A stretch of 64,000 nucleotides of DNA from JANQSP01 sp965226095 (GTDB taxonomy: Bacteria; Bdellovibrionota; Bdellovibrionia; Bdellovibrionales; UBA1609), in assembly GCA_965226095.1 (NCBI GenBank), contig OZ245336.1:930001-994000 (forward strand). Direction: 5' to 3'. Of the stretch, positions 16,088 through 24,546 are shown piece by piece (the stretch's first letter is position 1; each line of letters starts with the position of its first letter). The translations under genes were made by a program, and so were the position numbers. The notes below the pieces were generated by a model, which was not told where the DNA came from, searched no databases, and worked only from the letters and a program-made list of their open reading frames with translations.

Positions 16088-17713
16088 ATGAATAGGGAAA
16101 TGAGACAAGTAATTCAAAAAATTCAAAATATAAAATCTGTTTTTGCATTATTAGTTTGTATTGTTTTATCAGTGATTGGTTTTTCCAGTTGTGACTGGAG
16201 CTTTTTAAATGGTGGTGTAGCGACATTTGCCTCTTTGGAAGAAGAGGAAGCGGATGTTTTTAATGAAAGACAGATTCCCCAAGAAGCCTTTTTTTATGTC
16301 AAGGTGAGCGATGCTCGAAGTGCCCGCAGAGGAGATAAGTTTGATTATTTGATGTATGCCAGACATGAGGGCCCTGGGGTGGCTTGTAAGGTTCCGGTGA
16401 ATCAGGAATCCTCTGAAGATCTGTATTGTATGTTGGATATATTGGAAGGTGATTTACTGTTTCAGGATATTACCTTGGAATACAATGTGCCGGAAAACAT
16501 GTGTGATTACTTGGAGTTCAAACTCCCCTGGCATTATAACCAGAAGGTGGATCAGGGACTTAGGGAGATATGGTCAGTTACTGATGATGATGGCACATTT
16601 TACTATGGAAGTGATCCTGGAGCGGCTTCTTGTGCAGAATGTGAGAGTGGTACATATAATAATGGTACTTGCCGTTCTTCTACTCCTCTAAACTGTGGTG
16701 ATGAAACAGCTAGTTGTAATACCAATAATGAGGTAATATGTACAGGTGAAGGTACTCCCACTTGTCCGGAAGGTACTATTCCCGCTTGTAGTGGAAACAC
16801 ACCGTACTGTGAAACAGGGAAGCCTACATGTGGTGATGCTCCTTCTGATGGACAACATGATGATAAAAGGTTTGATTGTAAAGCAAAGGGTGTGGATTTA
16901 AAAGATCATGGTTTAGCTGATTGTTGTTTTGGTAAATATACAGAATACCCTTATACTAAGGCAACAAATGAAGATGGTATAGAGTTCTGGAAACGAGGAG
17001 AGGGGATAGAAGGTGAATGGGGAACGGACTTTAATGCCTGTATTGGTGGCATGGCTCGTGTCAATCCTACTGATGGTAGACAACAAACAATATATAATGG
17101 CTTTATTACAATTGAGAATGCACCTGCACCTAAGGTGTATGGTGACAATGGAAATATAAGAGAAGATGGTTTAGATGGTACATATAGAATAGAAAAAATT
17201 TATACCTATACAGCTGTACCTGATTATGAAGGGTATTCAGGATATAGAATATATAAATCAGTGGGTTCAGCCAGTTGTTGGGGAGATGACGACGGCCCTG
17301 AGGGTTGTGAAACAGAAGATAGAAGTTGGCCAAGGGCTATGTATACAAATGATGGAGATTTACTTATTCCCACTCTTAAAGGACATCCTTTTTTCACCTG
17401 GTCTTGTTTGAATAAAGGGTTGGAAGTCATGCATCGTATTCATTTGATTGTCAGGGAATGGAATACAGAAGATGAATTTAATGCGTACAAGGAAAGTAAT
17501 GGCTCTAGAGGTACTGCCAATGAAAATGGTGAACAAGATGGCTGTGATGCTTATGGATCAGATACCTGGATTAATTATGAATCAGAGTGTAATGACTTAC
17601 CGGATGTTAAAGATATAGAAGGGAATTATCATGGGATCTTTATATTAGATCCGGCAATTCCTGCGAGCATTACTAAAGACTTATTAGATTATCCAGGTGT
17701 TAGATACGAATAG
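16088..17713 (+). CDS. Cysteine-rich exported protein, probable lipoprotein
   Basis: 541 residues, not recognised. The N-terminus has a basic stretch, then a hydrophobic helix (FALLVCIVLSVIGFSSC), with Cys at the end of an approximate lipobox, so a lipid anchor is likely. Residues about 175-265 hold more than a dozen cysteines in short Gly/Thr/Asn-rich loops (CAECESGTYNNGTC and similar), resembling EGF/keratin-like disulfide knots. The C-terminal half is acidic and Tyr/Gly-rich with further paired Cys (DCCFGKY, SCWGDD, GCETEDR). Several in-frame ATGs exist; AAGG lies just upstream of the one chosen. The gene is flanked on both sides by REP-type arrays and probably belongs to an accessory segment. 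A surface role is inferred. Confidence 0.72.
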   Translation: MNREMRQVIQKIQNIKSVFALLVCIVLSVIGFSSCDWSFLNGGVATFASLEEEEADVFNERQIPQEAFFYVKVSDARSARRGDKFDYLMYARHEGPGVACKVPVNQESSEDLYCMLDILEGDLLFQDITLEYNVPENMCDYLEFKLPWHYNQKVDQGLREIWSVTDDDGTFYYGSDPGAASCAECESGTYNNGTCRSSTPLNCGDETASCNTNNEVICTGEGTPTCPEGTIPACSGNTPYCETGKPTCGDAPSDGQHDDKRFDCKAKGVDLKDHGLADCCFGKYTEYPYTKATNEDGIEFWKRGEGIEGEWGTDFNACIGGMARVNPTDGRQQTIYNGFITIENAPAPKVYGDNGNIREDGLDGTYRIEKIYTYTAVPDYEGYSGYRIYKSVGSASCWGDDDGPEGCETEDRSWPRAMYTNDGDLLIPTLKGHPFFTWSCLNKGLEVMHRIHLIVREWNTEDEFNAYKESNGSRGTANENGEQDGCDAYGSDTWINYESECNDLPDVKDIEGNYHGIFILDPAIPASITKDLLDYPGVRYE

Positions 17714-17867
17714 GAGTGTAAAAGCTAGCTAGCAACTAACTTAAGTTTTCATAAAATCTTATACCCAATATTATTTAACACACCCAGCTGCCGGCGCGGA
17801 AGTGAGTTTCAATTCTCATTCATGACACAGTTCTTCTTCACTATGAAGAATCGTTGCATTATTCTTT

Positions 17868-18773
17868 CTAATTGTTTCTTAAGGTTTCAATCTCTTCTTT
17901 GGTCAGACCAGTTGTTTTTTCTATGATATCCAAATCAACATTATGCTTTAACATATTAAGAGCAACTTCTTGTTTACCTTTTTGTAGTCCTTTTTGTAGT
18001 CCTTTTTGTAGTCCTTTTTGTAGTCCTTCTTTCATACCTTCTTCTATATTAAATGCTCTCTCTGCCACTCTGTCTCTTCGGGCTTTCTCTCTTGCTTCCT
18101 CTATAATCTCCATACTCTTTTCTTGTGATAGCATCTTTAGTCTTTTTACTGCTTCTTTCATCTCATTACCCTTTTTTTCTATAACAGACATATCTTTATC
18201 TGTTAGCTCTTTAGAACTTTTTATAATATAACTCCACAAGTCTTTTTTGTCAATTAAGTGACTGGCTGACTTTTCTTTAAATTTTTTTAACTCTACCAGA
18301 ATAATACCCAGATGGTGACTGAATACCACTTCAGGTTGTTCTTTTGATTTTAATAAAAATACTGAGTAATAATTTCTTAACTCTTCAAACACTATAAAAT
18401 CTGTAAAGATTAAAGAATATACAGGACAGAGGGTATCATAATCATCACCTTTTTCTAAATCCGAAGAATAAAGTCGGGATAAATAAAATAATATTCGTTC
18501 TTTAAAGCTTTTTATGGAAGCGGTTTGCATTTCTATATTTACTGAAGTGCCGTTATCCAGCTTGATTCTTAAGTCTAACAAAGAGTTTTTATCCTCCGGT
18601 TTTTTAGGACGGATGACAGAGTCCAGGTATTCAATAGATTTAATTTCACGATCCTTTGGAAGAGGAAGAAAATGGCGAAGTAAGGAGATACAAACTCCAG
18701 GAGCATCTTTAAAGTAGGCTTTAAAGGTTCTGTCTGATGTGAGATCAGGGTAAGTATGTTCATTAGTTTTCAT
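17868..18773 (-). CDS. Rpn family recombination-promoting nuclease / PD-(D/E)xK transposase-like
   Basis: 301 residues, matching the PDDEXK_2/Rpn family. The N-terminus TSDRTFKAYFKD is the family opening. The nuclease core is seen as LLDLRIKLDNGTSVNIEMQ, which supplies D and E-x-Q in place of the classic D-ExK, as is usual for these proteins. Near the C-terminus KGLQKGLQKGLQKGLQKG, encoded by a 15-base tandem repeat, is followed by a terminal helix (LDIIEKTTGLTKEEIETL), also typical. Rpn proteins promote recombination in E. coli and spread as mobile genes. AAGGAA lies upstream of the start. It sits inside the repeat-bounded segment together with the Cys-rich lipoprotein. Confidence 0.88.
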   Translation of the reverse strand: MKTNEHTYPDLTSDRTFKAYFKDAPGVCISLLRHFLPLPKDREIKSIEYLDSVIRPKKPEDKNSLLDLRIKLDNGTSVNIEMQTASIKSFKERILFYLSRLYSSDLEKGDDYDTLCPVYSLIFTDFIVFEELRNYYSVFLLKSKEQPEVVFSHHLGIILVELKKFKEKSASHLIDKKDLWSYIIKSSKELTDKDMSVIEKKGNEMKEAVKRLKMLSQEKSMEIIEEAREKARRDRVAERAFNIEEGMKEGLQKGLQKGLQKGLQKGKQEVALNMLKHNVDLDIIEKTTGLTKEEIETLRNN

Positions 18774-18984
18774 AAATAAATTCCTTTCTGACTAGGAGAG
18801 ATTGCCAAGAGCCAATAAGCAACCTCTCAAAGTCTTTTATTTGTTAATAATTCAATAATAAAAGCGGTATGCAAAAAGCGTGCTAGAGCAAAACAACAGA
18901 TAAAAACCTGATTTTTGAAAATAGAGGAAGCTTGTTTCAATAAAAAACGAATCTCGGATTTTTTATTCGAATTTCGAACTGACT
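18774..18984. other. Noncoding, AT-rich spacer left of the second REP array
   Basis: No credible gene on either strand. It contains the promoter/leader side of the Rpn gene and AT-rich sequence with short inverted motifs (for example ATTCGAATTTCGAA). The stretch from 18774 to 19213 is otherwise occupied by the repeats listed separately. Confidence 0.6.
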
Positions 18985-19142
18985 GGATCCCTGCTTCCGC
19001 AGGGATGACGGTGCTTTCGCAGGGATGACGGTCATTCCGGCCTTGAGCCGGAATCCGTCCTGTATAACTAAAAGCTCTCTAAGAGCTTTCAGGGGATGAC
19101 GGTGCTTCCGCAGGGATGACGGTGCTTTCGCAGGGATGACAG
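18985..19142. repeat. REP-type repeat cluster, right border of accessory segment
   Basis: Four copies of TGCTT(T/C)CGCAGGGATGAC occur as two pairs, at about 18990 and 19011 and at about 19101 and 19121. Between them lie a GGCCTTGAGCC hairpin within TCATTCCGGCC...GGAATCC, and the CCTGTATAACT plus AGCTCTCTAAGAGCT palindrome at 19059. CTGGATCCCTGCTTCCGC reads as the reverse complement of the element type at 15710, so the two clusters are inverted with respect to one another around the 16-18.8 kb genes. Confidence 0.8.
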
Positions 19143-19213
19143 TTTTCTTGAAGACGGTGATTCTTTAATAAAAATGACAGAAACTAACAATAGTTGACAA
19201 TTGTGATTTTAAG

Positions 19214-20278
19214 ATGAAAATTCTTACTCAAATGGACTTTTTTAAAAATCATATATTATTTTTTTTGATACCGATGTGTTTTTTCACAACAGGATTTGTT
19301 AGTGAAGCAAAAACAACACCTGTTACGCGTACCTATGAGTTATCTTCTGATACTCATTTGGTTCAAGTGCAGGTGCAAACAGCTAATGTAACAATTATCC
19401 CTGCTAAAAAAACCACTGCTAAAAACCAACCAGACACAAGGCAACTTAAAATTCAGTATATTACAAAAAAAGATTTTCGAACTTCTTCAACAGACAATAT
19501 TTTTAAAATTTCTGAAAAAGATTTTCCATCTTTCCATAGTGAAGAACAAACAGCTGTGGATAAAAAACAATTCAATTTAACTATTTGGCTTCCTCCTCAA
19601 CTATCATTACGTATTCTAGCTGTATCCGGTCGTGTTGAAATAAAAGATATCAAACCTCCCAATTTATCTATATCTATGCTTTCAAAAGGCTCTATCCAAA
19701 TCAAAAATACGGAAGGGCATTTAAATATTTTTCAAGAGAGTGGCACAGTCCGCTTATCTGCTCATAAAGGAGATTTAAAGATACACGCTGAAAACTCCAA
19801 ACTGAAGTTGGATAATTGTCATGGCAATATGGAAGTAAGGAGTTTTAAAGGGCGATTGAGTGTTCAAAAATCCAGTGGAGAGCTTTCTATTCATACTTTT
19901 AAAACCCCTGTGACACTCAGTCATTTCACAGGCCAACTAACCTCTCGTCAGGAAAAAGGGGGGCTTTACTTAAAACCAATGACAGGTTCTATTAAGGCGT
20001 ACTCTGCGGAAGCGGAAATCCAAGGGCAACTATATCCTGATAAAGTGAGTATTGAAACCAAAAAAGGAGCTATTTCTTTGGATCTGCCAGGTTCCAGAGC
20101 CTGGCTCAGTATGGAGAGCTGGGAGGGAAGAATTAAGGCTCCTCTTTATTTTTATCGTGTCAGAACCGGAGGTTTACATCGGGCGAGAGGTCGCTTGAGG
20201 GGAAAAGGCAAAAACAAAGGTGATGTGGCTTTAAAAAGTCATTCCGGTTCTATCCGGGTGTATCAGAGTAGTAATTGA
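19214..20278 (+). CDS. Exported DUF4097-type beta-strand repeat protein
   Basis: 354 residues. A signal peptide spans about residues 11-32 (FKNHILFFLIPMCFFTTGFVSEA). The rest is a run of short beta strands with the repeating pattern hydrophobic-x-G-x-hydrophobic (LSISMLSKGSIQIKN, HLNIFQESGTVRLSAHKGDL, NMEVRSFKGRLSVQKSSGEL), which is the solenoid of DUF4097 putative adhesin-like proteins. No membrane anchor follows, so it is probably periplasmic or surface-associated. A basic patch near the C-terminus (GLHRARGRLRGKGKNKG) is unusual. It begins just after the REP cluster; no operon partner is clear. Confidence 0.78.
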   Translation: MKILTQMDFFKNHILFFLIPMCFFTTGFVSEAKTTPVTRTYELSSDTHLVQVQVQTANVTIIPAKKTTAKNQPDTRQLKIQYITKKDFRTSSTDNIFKISEKDFPSFHSEEQTAVDKKQFNLTIWLPPQLSLRILAVSGRVEIKDIKPPNLSISMLSKGSIQIKNTEGHLNIFQESGTVRLSAHKGDLKIHAENSKLKLDNCHGNMEVRSFKGRLSVQKSSGELSIHTFKTPVTLSHFTGQLTSRQEKGGLYLKPMTGSIKAYSAEAEIQGQLYPDKVSIETKKGAISLDLPGSRAWLSMESWEGRIKAPLYFYRVRTGGLHRARGRLRGKGKNKGDVALKSHSGSIRVYQSSN

Positions 20279-20363
20279 GATATTTTGCGAAACCTTGCAT
20301 TTAGGTTGATGTTTTTAGAATAAAAACTTGACCTTAAGCTCATGGGTTATTTAGGCTTTGCCT

Positions 20364-21074
20364 ATGCCTTTCAGTAAAAAAATTAAGAAATCATCTCAAA
20401 AAAAAAAATCAACAGGTAATAAAGCCGCTAAGTTGAAAAAATCTGCAAAGTCCGGTAAATCCAGTAATAAAATCAAATCAATGAAGAAGAAAAATTCCGG
20501 TAAAAGTAAAAAAATCTTTAAATCTTTTCTAAAAAAGAAAAAAGAAAAAAACAAAGTTCCTAAAAACACAAAATCCAGCAAACCGCTTAAGGTAAAGAAA
20601 ACAAAAACAAAATCTGTAACTCTCAAGCCTCATAAAGATCAATCTGGATTGGAACAAAAAAATATACAAAAAGCGCAAAGCAAGCTACAGAAAATGGAAC
20701 AGCGAAAAATTTCTGAATTGAAAAAAGAATTAAATAATTTGGAAGAAAAAATAAAAGAAAAGGTGCAGATCAAAGATGCTGAAGGCCGTTTGTACTGTCA
20801 GGAGGAGTTTTGTGATCAGCCGGCGGTTTCAGGTGATTTTTGTCGTTATCACTATTTGGCATTGTGGAAGCATTTTCAGGTGAGAAAGCAGTTGCTTCAA
20901 AAGGATTTTCTATTTAAAAGCATTGATGAACTGAAAAAATCCTTTGGGAATATTGCTTTGGATTTTATATTGTCTGATTGTAAAAATGAAAAGGCATTTG
21001 AATCCGCTACAAAAGAGATGCTCCCTGTATCAGGTAAAGATGAAGACACTCCAGGGATAGAAACAAATTATTAA
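20364..21074 (+). CDS. Lys-rich protein with C-terminal CxxxxC...CxxH zinc-knuckle-like domain
   Basis: About 236 residues from the ATG (a TTG six bases upstream is an alternative). Residues 1-80 are dominated by Lys, Ser and Asn, histone-H1-like and probably disordered. Residues 90-135 form a charged coiled coil. The C-terminal domain has CQEEFCDQPAVSGDFCRYH, a Cys-x4-Cys-x9-Cys-x2-His pattern of the small zinc knuckles found in DNA- or RNA-binding proteins, followed by a helical segment (ALWKHFQVRKQLLQKDFLF). It precedes miaB by 28 bases on the same strand. A nucleic-acid-binding role is inferred from composition and the knuckle; the family is not recognised. Confidence 0.65.
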   Translation: MPFSKKIKKSSQKKKSTGNKAAKLKKSAKSGKSSNKIKSMKKKNSGKSKKIFKSFLKKKKEKNKVPKNTKSSKPLKVKKTKTKSVTLKPHKDQSGLEQKNIQKAQSKLQKMEQRKISELKKELNNLEEKIKEKVQIKDAEGRLYCQEEFCDQPAVSGDFCRYHYLALWKHFQVRKQLLQKDFLFKSIDELKKSFGNIALDFILSDCKNEKAFESATKEMLPVSGKDEDTPGIETNY

Positions 21075-21102
21075 TTGTGTGTAAAAAAAAAAGGCATTGA
21101 AA

Positions 21103-22449
21103 ATGGTAAATGGGGCACCTATAAAAAACACGATAAGCACAACCTTAAAAAGTGTGTATATTTCCACTTATGGTTGTCAGATGAATGTCAACGATACAGA
21201 AAGAATGTACAGTCTTTTGGAAATGATTAATTATGCTCCAGCGGTGAGTCCTGATCAGGCTAATTTAATTATTATTAACTCCTGTTCTGTGCGTGAAAAA
21301 CCTGTACACAAAGTGCATTCGGAAGTAGGACGTTATTACTCTTTGAAGCAAAAAAAACCAGGGTTGAAAATTGGTGTGGCTGGGTGTGTGGCTCAGCAGG
21401 AAAAAAAGAAAATTTTAAAAGATATTCCTTTAGTGGATTTCGTGTTTGGTCCGGATGCCATTGATGATTTACCGAAAATTGTTTCCCGTTTGGAACAAGG
21501 TGAATCTTCTTTTACTGAAACAAAATTTACACACAATGAACCTTACCATATACAGACTTTGATTAGAGATCCAGGTGTATCTGCTTTTGTTAATATTATG
21601 AAAGGTTGTGATAACTTTTGTACTTTTTGTGTTGTGCCTTTTACTCGTGGAAGAGAGAGAAGTCGAGCTTTACAGGATGTTTGTGTGGATGTGCAGAAGT
21701 TGGTGGAAAGAGGAGTCAAAGAGGTGATTTTATTGGGACAAAATGTGAACTCTTATCGTTCTACCTGCGGCGCTGATTTTGGAGTTTTGCTGTTGGCTTT
21801 ATGTAAAGAAACAGGCATAAAAAGAATTCGTTTCACTTCACCACATCCAAAAGATTTTAATGAGGAATTGATAGATATTATACAATCTCAGCGGGACCGT
21901 ATTATGGATTCCATTCATTTACCGGCTCAGTCGGGGAATACAGAAGTTTTAAGAAAAATGAATCGTGGCTACACCAGAGAAGAATACATCAAGAAGGCTC
22001 ACATGATTTTGGAGAAAATGCCTGGTTCTGTTTTATCTACGGATTTAATTGTTGGTTTCCCCGGGGAGACAGAAAAAGAGTTTAAGGATACATTGAGTTT
22101 GCTGGATGCAGTGCCTTTTGAGTTTATTTATTCTTTTAAGTATTCAGCCAGACCTTTTACAAAGGCCGCCCGTTTTGATGATCAAGTGGATGAACAGGAA
22201 AAATCCTTAAGATTGTCCCGTTTGAATAAAAAACATAATCAAGTTGCTTTTCAAAGGGCTAATCAGTATAAAGACAAAATCCTGGAAATATTGGTGGAAA
22301 AAAAGGATCAAAAAACCGGGTATTTGAGTGGGCGTTCCAGCCAAAATAAGTTGGTGTATTTTACCGGCTCAGAGCATTTAAAGGGGAAAACTGTTTCTGT
22401 TAGAATTAAAACTGCTTATCCACAGGTACTATATGGAGGATTATTATGA
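21103..22449 (+). CDS. miaB: tRNA-2-methylthio-N6-dimethylallyladenosine synthase
   Basis: Radical-SAM methylthiotransferase that converts i6A37 to ms2i6A37 in tRNAs reading UNN codons. 448 residues from the ATG preceded by AAGG at good spacing. N-terminal UPF0004 domain with cluster Cys in TYGCQMN, SCSVREK and GVAGCVAQQ; radical-SAM motif GCDNFCTFCVVPFTRGRERSR (C-x3-C-x2-C); C-terminal TRAM domain (about 375-448). The substrate modification is made by MiaA, encoded at 58137. Its stop overlaps the next start (ATGA). Confidence 0.96.
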   Translation: MVNGAPIKNTISTTLKSVYISTYGCQMNVNDTERMYSLLEMINYAPAVSPDQANLIIINSCSVREKPVHKVHSEVGRYYSLKQKKPGLKIGVAGCVAQQEKKKILKDIPLVDFVFGPDAIDDLPKIVSRLEQGESSFTETKFTHNEPYHIQTLIRDPGVSAFVNIMKGCDNFCTFCVVPFTRGRERSRALQDVCVDVQKLVERGVKEVILLGQNVNSYRSTCGADFGVLLLALCKETGIKRIRFTSPHPKDFNEELIDIIQSQRDRIMDSIHLPAQSGNTEVLRKMNRGYTREEYIKKAHMILEKMPGSVLSTDLIVGFPGETEKEFKDTLSLLDAVPFEFIYSFKYSARPFTKAARFDDQVDEQEKSLRLSRLNKKHNQVAFQRANQYKDKILEILVEKKDQKTGYLSGRSSQNKLVYFTGSEHLKGKTVSVRIKTAYPQVLYGGLL

Positions 22450-22985
22450 AGGATAAAGATAGGATATTAAAAAATTTGGATTCTGCTTTTGCTGTTATTG
22501 AGAAGGCTATTGTAGAAGAAAGAAAAAAAGAAAAGAAACAAATCAAGAAGTGGGTGGAAGTGGTTCCTCATGGCTTGGTAGGCGGTATGATTCCTAATTT
22601 ATGCTTGATGGTATTTAAGGAAAAATCAGGGGCTAAAAGGTTTGCTTTACCTTTGTCTCATTTGCAGGGACAAATTTCCTTAAATCAAAGTATGAATAAA
22701 GAAGAACCTTTTCGTTTTATTGTTAGTATACTAGCGGCGATGAAAATCAGGGTGGAGAAATGTTATTTTTTAAAAAACCAAAGAGGAAATATTTTGGCCA
22801 AGTTGGTTTTCAGTGGACATCCGGGGTTTCAATCATTGAATGTGAAAGCTAATGAGGTTATTCCTTTTGCTATGTACTCCGATTGTCGTTTTTTCTGTAC
22901 AGATCAGTTTATTACGGATATGTTGGATCAAAAAATAGAAAGACCTTTAAAAAGAGCAATAAGAAAACCATTATATCTTAATTGA
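22446..22985 (+). CDS. DUF151/bifunctional nuclease-like protein
   Basis: 179 residues. After a charged N-terminal helix (about 1-35), the pattern LCLMVFKEKSGAKRFALPLSH, a middle PFRFIVSILAAMKIRVEKCYFL, then LAKLVFSGHPGFQSLNVKANEVIPFAMYSDC follows the DUF151 (bifunctional nuclease) fold: strand, Leu-rich helix, strand, and a final helix normally reading RPSDAIALALR. That final motif is degraded here (KANEVIPFAMY), so activity is uncertain. It overlaps miaB by four bases (ATGA) and precedes guaB by four, indicating an operon. Confidence 0.6.
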   Translation: MKDKDRILKNLDSAFAVIEKAIVEERKKEKKQIKKWVEVVPHGLVGGMIPNLCLMVFKEKSGAKRFALPLSHLQGQISLNQSMNKEEPFRFIVSILAAMKIRVEKCYFLKNQRGNILAKLVFSGHPGFQSLNVKANEVIPFAMYSDCRFFCTDQFITDMLDQKIERPLKRAIRKPLYLN

Positions 22986-22989
22986 TATT

Positions 22990-24501
22990 ATGGATAAGTT
23001 TGGTAAGTTTGATAGGAAGATGAAAAGAAAAGTTTTTGATTTACCTCAGCAAGAGGCTCTTACTTTTGATGATATTCTTATTTTACCTGGATACTCGGAA
23101 ACTTTGCCTGCTCACATTTCCACTCAGGTAAAACTCCATGAAAATCTAACTTTAAATATGCCTATTCTGTCTGCTGCTATGGATACAGTGACCGAACATG
23201 AAATGGCTCGTGTGATGGCTCAGCATGGTGGCTTTGGAGTGATTCATAAAAGCATGAGTATCAAAAGCCAGTGTTATGAGGTGGAAAAGGTCAAAAAATA
23301 TGAAAGTGGGATGATTTTGGATCCTATCACTCTTGTGCCAGACACATCTGTCTATAAGGCTTTAGAGGTAATGAAGAAGCATTCTATTAGTGGAGTGCCG
23401 GTGGTTCAGGATCAACAGTTAAAGGGAATTCTCACTCATCGTGATCTTCGATTTGAAACTCGTTTAGATCAACCCATTTCCAACATTATGACCCCACTAG
23501 AGAAATTAATTACAGCCACAGAAGGCACCACTTTAGAGCAGGCCAAGGAAAGTTTACATAAACATCGTATTGAAAAATTACCAGTAGTGGATGGAAAGGG
23601 TCAGTTAAAAGGCTTAATTACCATTAAAGATATTGAAAAGGCGATAGCCTTTCCATTGGCTACTAAAGATAAGCATGGTTGTCTCTTTGTGGCGGCAGCA
23701 GTGGGAGCAGGAGAAGAAGATAGAGAAAGAGCTGACTCTTTGGTGGAAGCAAAAGTGGATCTCTTATGTGTGGATACAGCTCATGGGCACTCTAAAAATG
23801 TGATGGATATGGTTCAATATTTAAAATCTTCCTGTTCATCAGAAATGCTGATTATGGCTGGTAATGTTGCTACAGCAGAAGGTGCTCTGGCCTTGGCAAA
23901 AGCGGGAGCTGATATTATTAAAGTGGGTATGGGACCTGGAAGTATTTGTACCACTCGAGTGGTTTCCGGGGCAGGGGTCCCTCAAGTAAGTGCTATTTTA
24001 AATTGTGTGGAAGTTTTATCCAAGCAGGGAAAAACTTTGGTGGCAGATGGTGGTGTAAAACACTCTGGTGATCTCAGTAAAGCCATTGGCTTGGGAGCTG
24101 ATGCAGTCATGGTGGGTAATATTCTGGCAGGTTCCGATGAGAGTCCTGGAGAGATGGTGCTTTATCGAGGCCGGGCTTATAAGTCTTATCGTGGAATGGG
24201 AAGTTTATCCGCGATGAAAAAAGGTTCAAAGGGAAGATATAAACAGGAGAATGTTTTTTCAGAAGAAAAGATGGTGCCGGAAGGAGTGGAGGGCAGAGTG
24301 CCTTATAGAGGAAGTGCTAGTGGTATTTTATATCAAATGCTGGGGGGATTGAAAGCTGGTATGGGATATGTTGGGGCAAAAAATATTAATGATTTTAAAG
24401 ACAAATCACAATTTATTAAAGTAAGTTCTAAAGGGTTTTCTGAGTCACATATTCACGATGTCAGCATTACAAAAGAAGCACCTAACTACAGAACAGAATA
24501 G
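22990..24501 (+). CDS. guaB: Inosine-5'-monophosphate dehydrogenase
   Basis: Oxidises IMP to XMP with NAD, the first committed step of GMP synthesis. 503 residues. TFDDILILPGYSE near the N-terminus, two CBS domains (about 105-220, MKKHSISGVPVV and LHKHRIEKLPVV), catalytic Cys in GSICTTRVVSGAG, and the mobile-flap region YRGMGSLSAMKKG are all present. The start chosen is four bases after the preceding gene; a second ATG ten codons on is possible. It is followed by guaA, so both steps from IMP to GMP are co-transcribed. Confidence 0.97.
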   Translation: MDKFGKFDRKMKRKVFDLPQQEALTFDDILILPGYSETLPAHISTQVKLHENLTLNMPILSAAMDTVTEHEMARVMAQHGGFGVIHKSMSIKSQCYEVEKVKKYESGMILDPITLVPDTSVYKALEVMKKHSISGVPVVQDQQLKGILTHRDLRFETRLDQPISNIMTPLEKLITATEGTTLEQAKESLHKHRIEKLPVVDGKGQLKGLITIKDIEKAIAFPLATKDKHGCLFVAAAVGAGEEDRERADSLVEAKVDLLCVDTAHGHSKNVMDMVQYLKSSCSSEMLIMAGNVATAEGALALAKAGADIIKVGMGPGSICTTRVVSGAGVPQVSAILNCVEVLSKQGKTLVADGGVKHSGDLSKAIGLGADAVMVGNILAGSDESPGEMVLYRGRAYKSYRGMGSLSAMKKGSKGRYKQENVFSEEKMVPEGVEGRVPYRGSASGILYQMLGGLKAGMGYVGAKNINDFKDKSQFIKVSSKGFSESHIHDVSITKEAPNYRTE

Positions 24502-24546
24502 TTTTTAGAGTTTCTGAAAAATAAAACAATGAATGGGAGATCTAGG

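Noticed and set aside
17714..17867. Terminator TTCTTC...GAAGAA between the lipoprotein and Rpn genes
   Set aside because: A weak six-base-pair stem with an AT loop and no T-run next to it; chance cannot be excluded.
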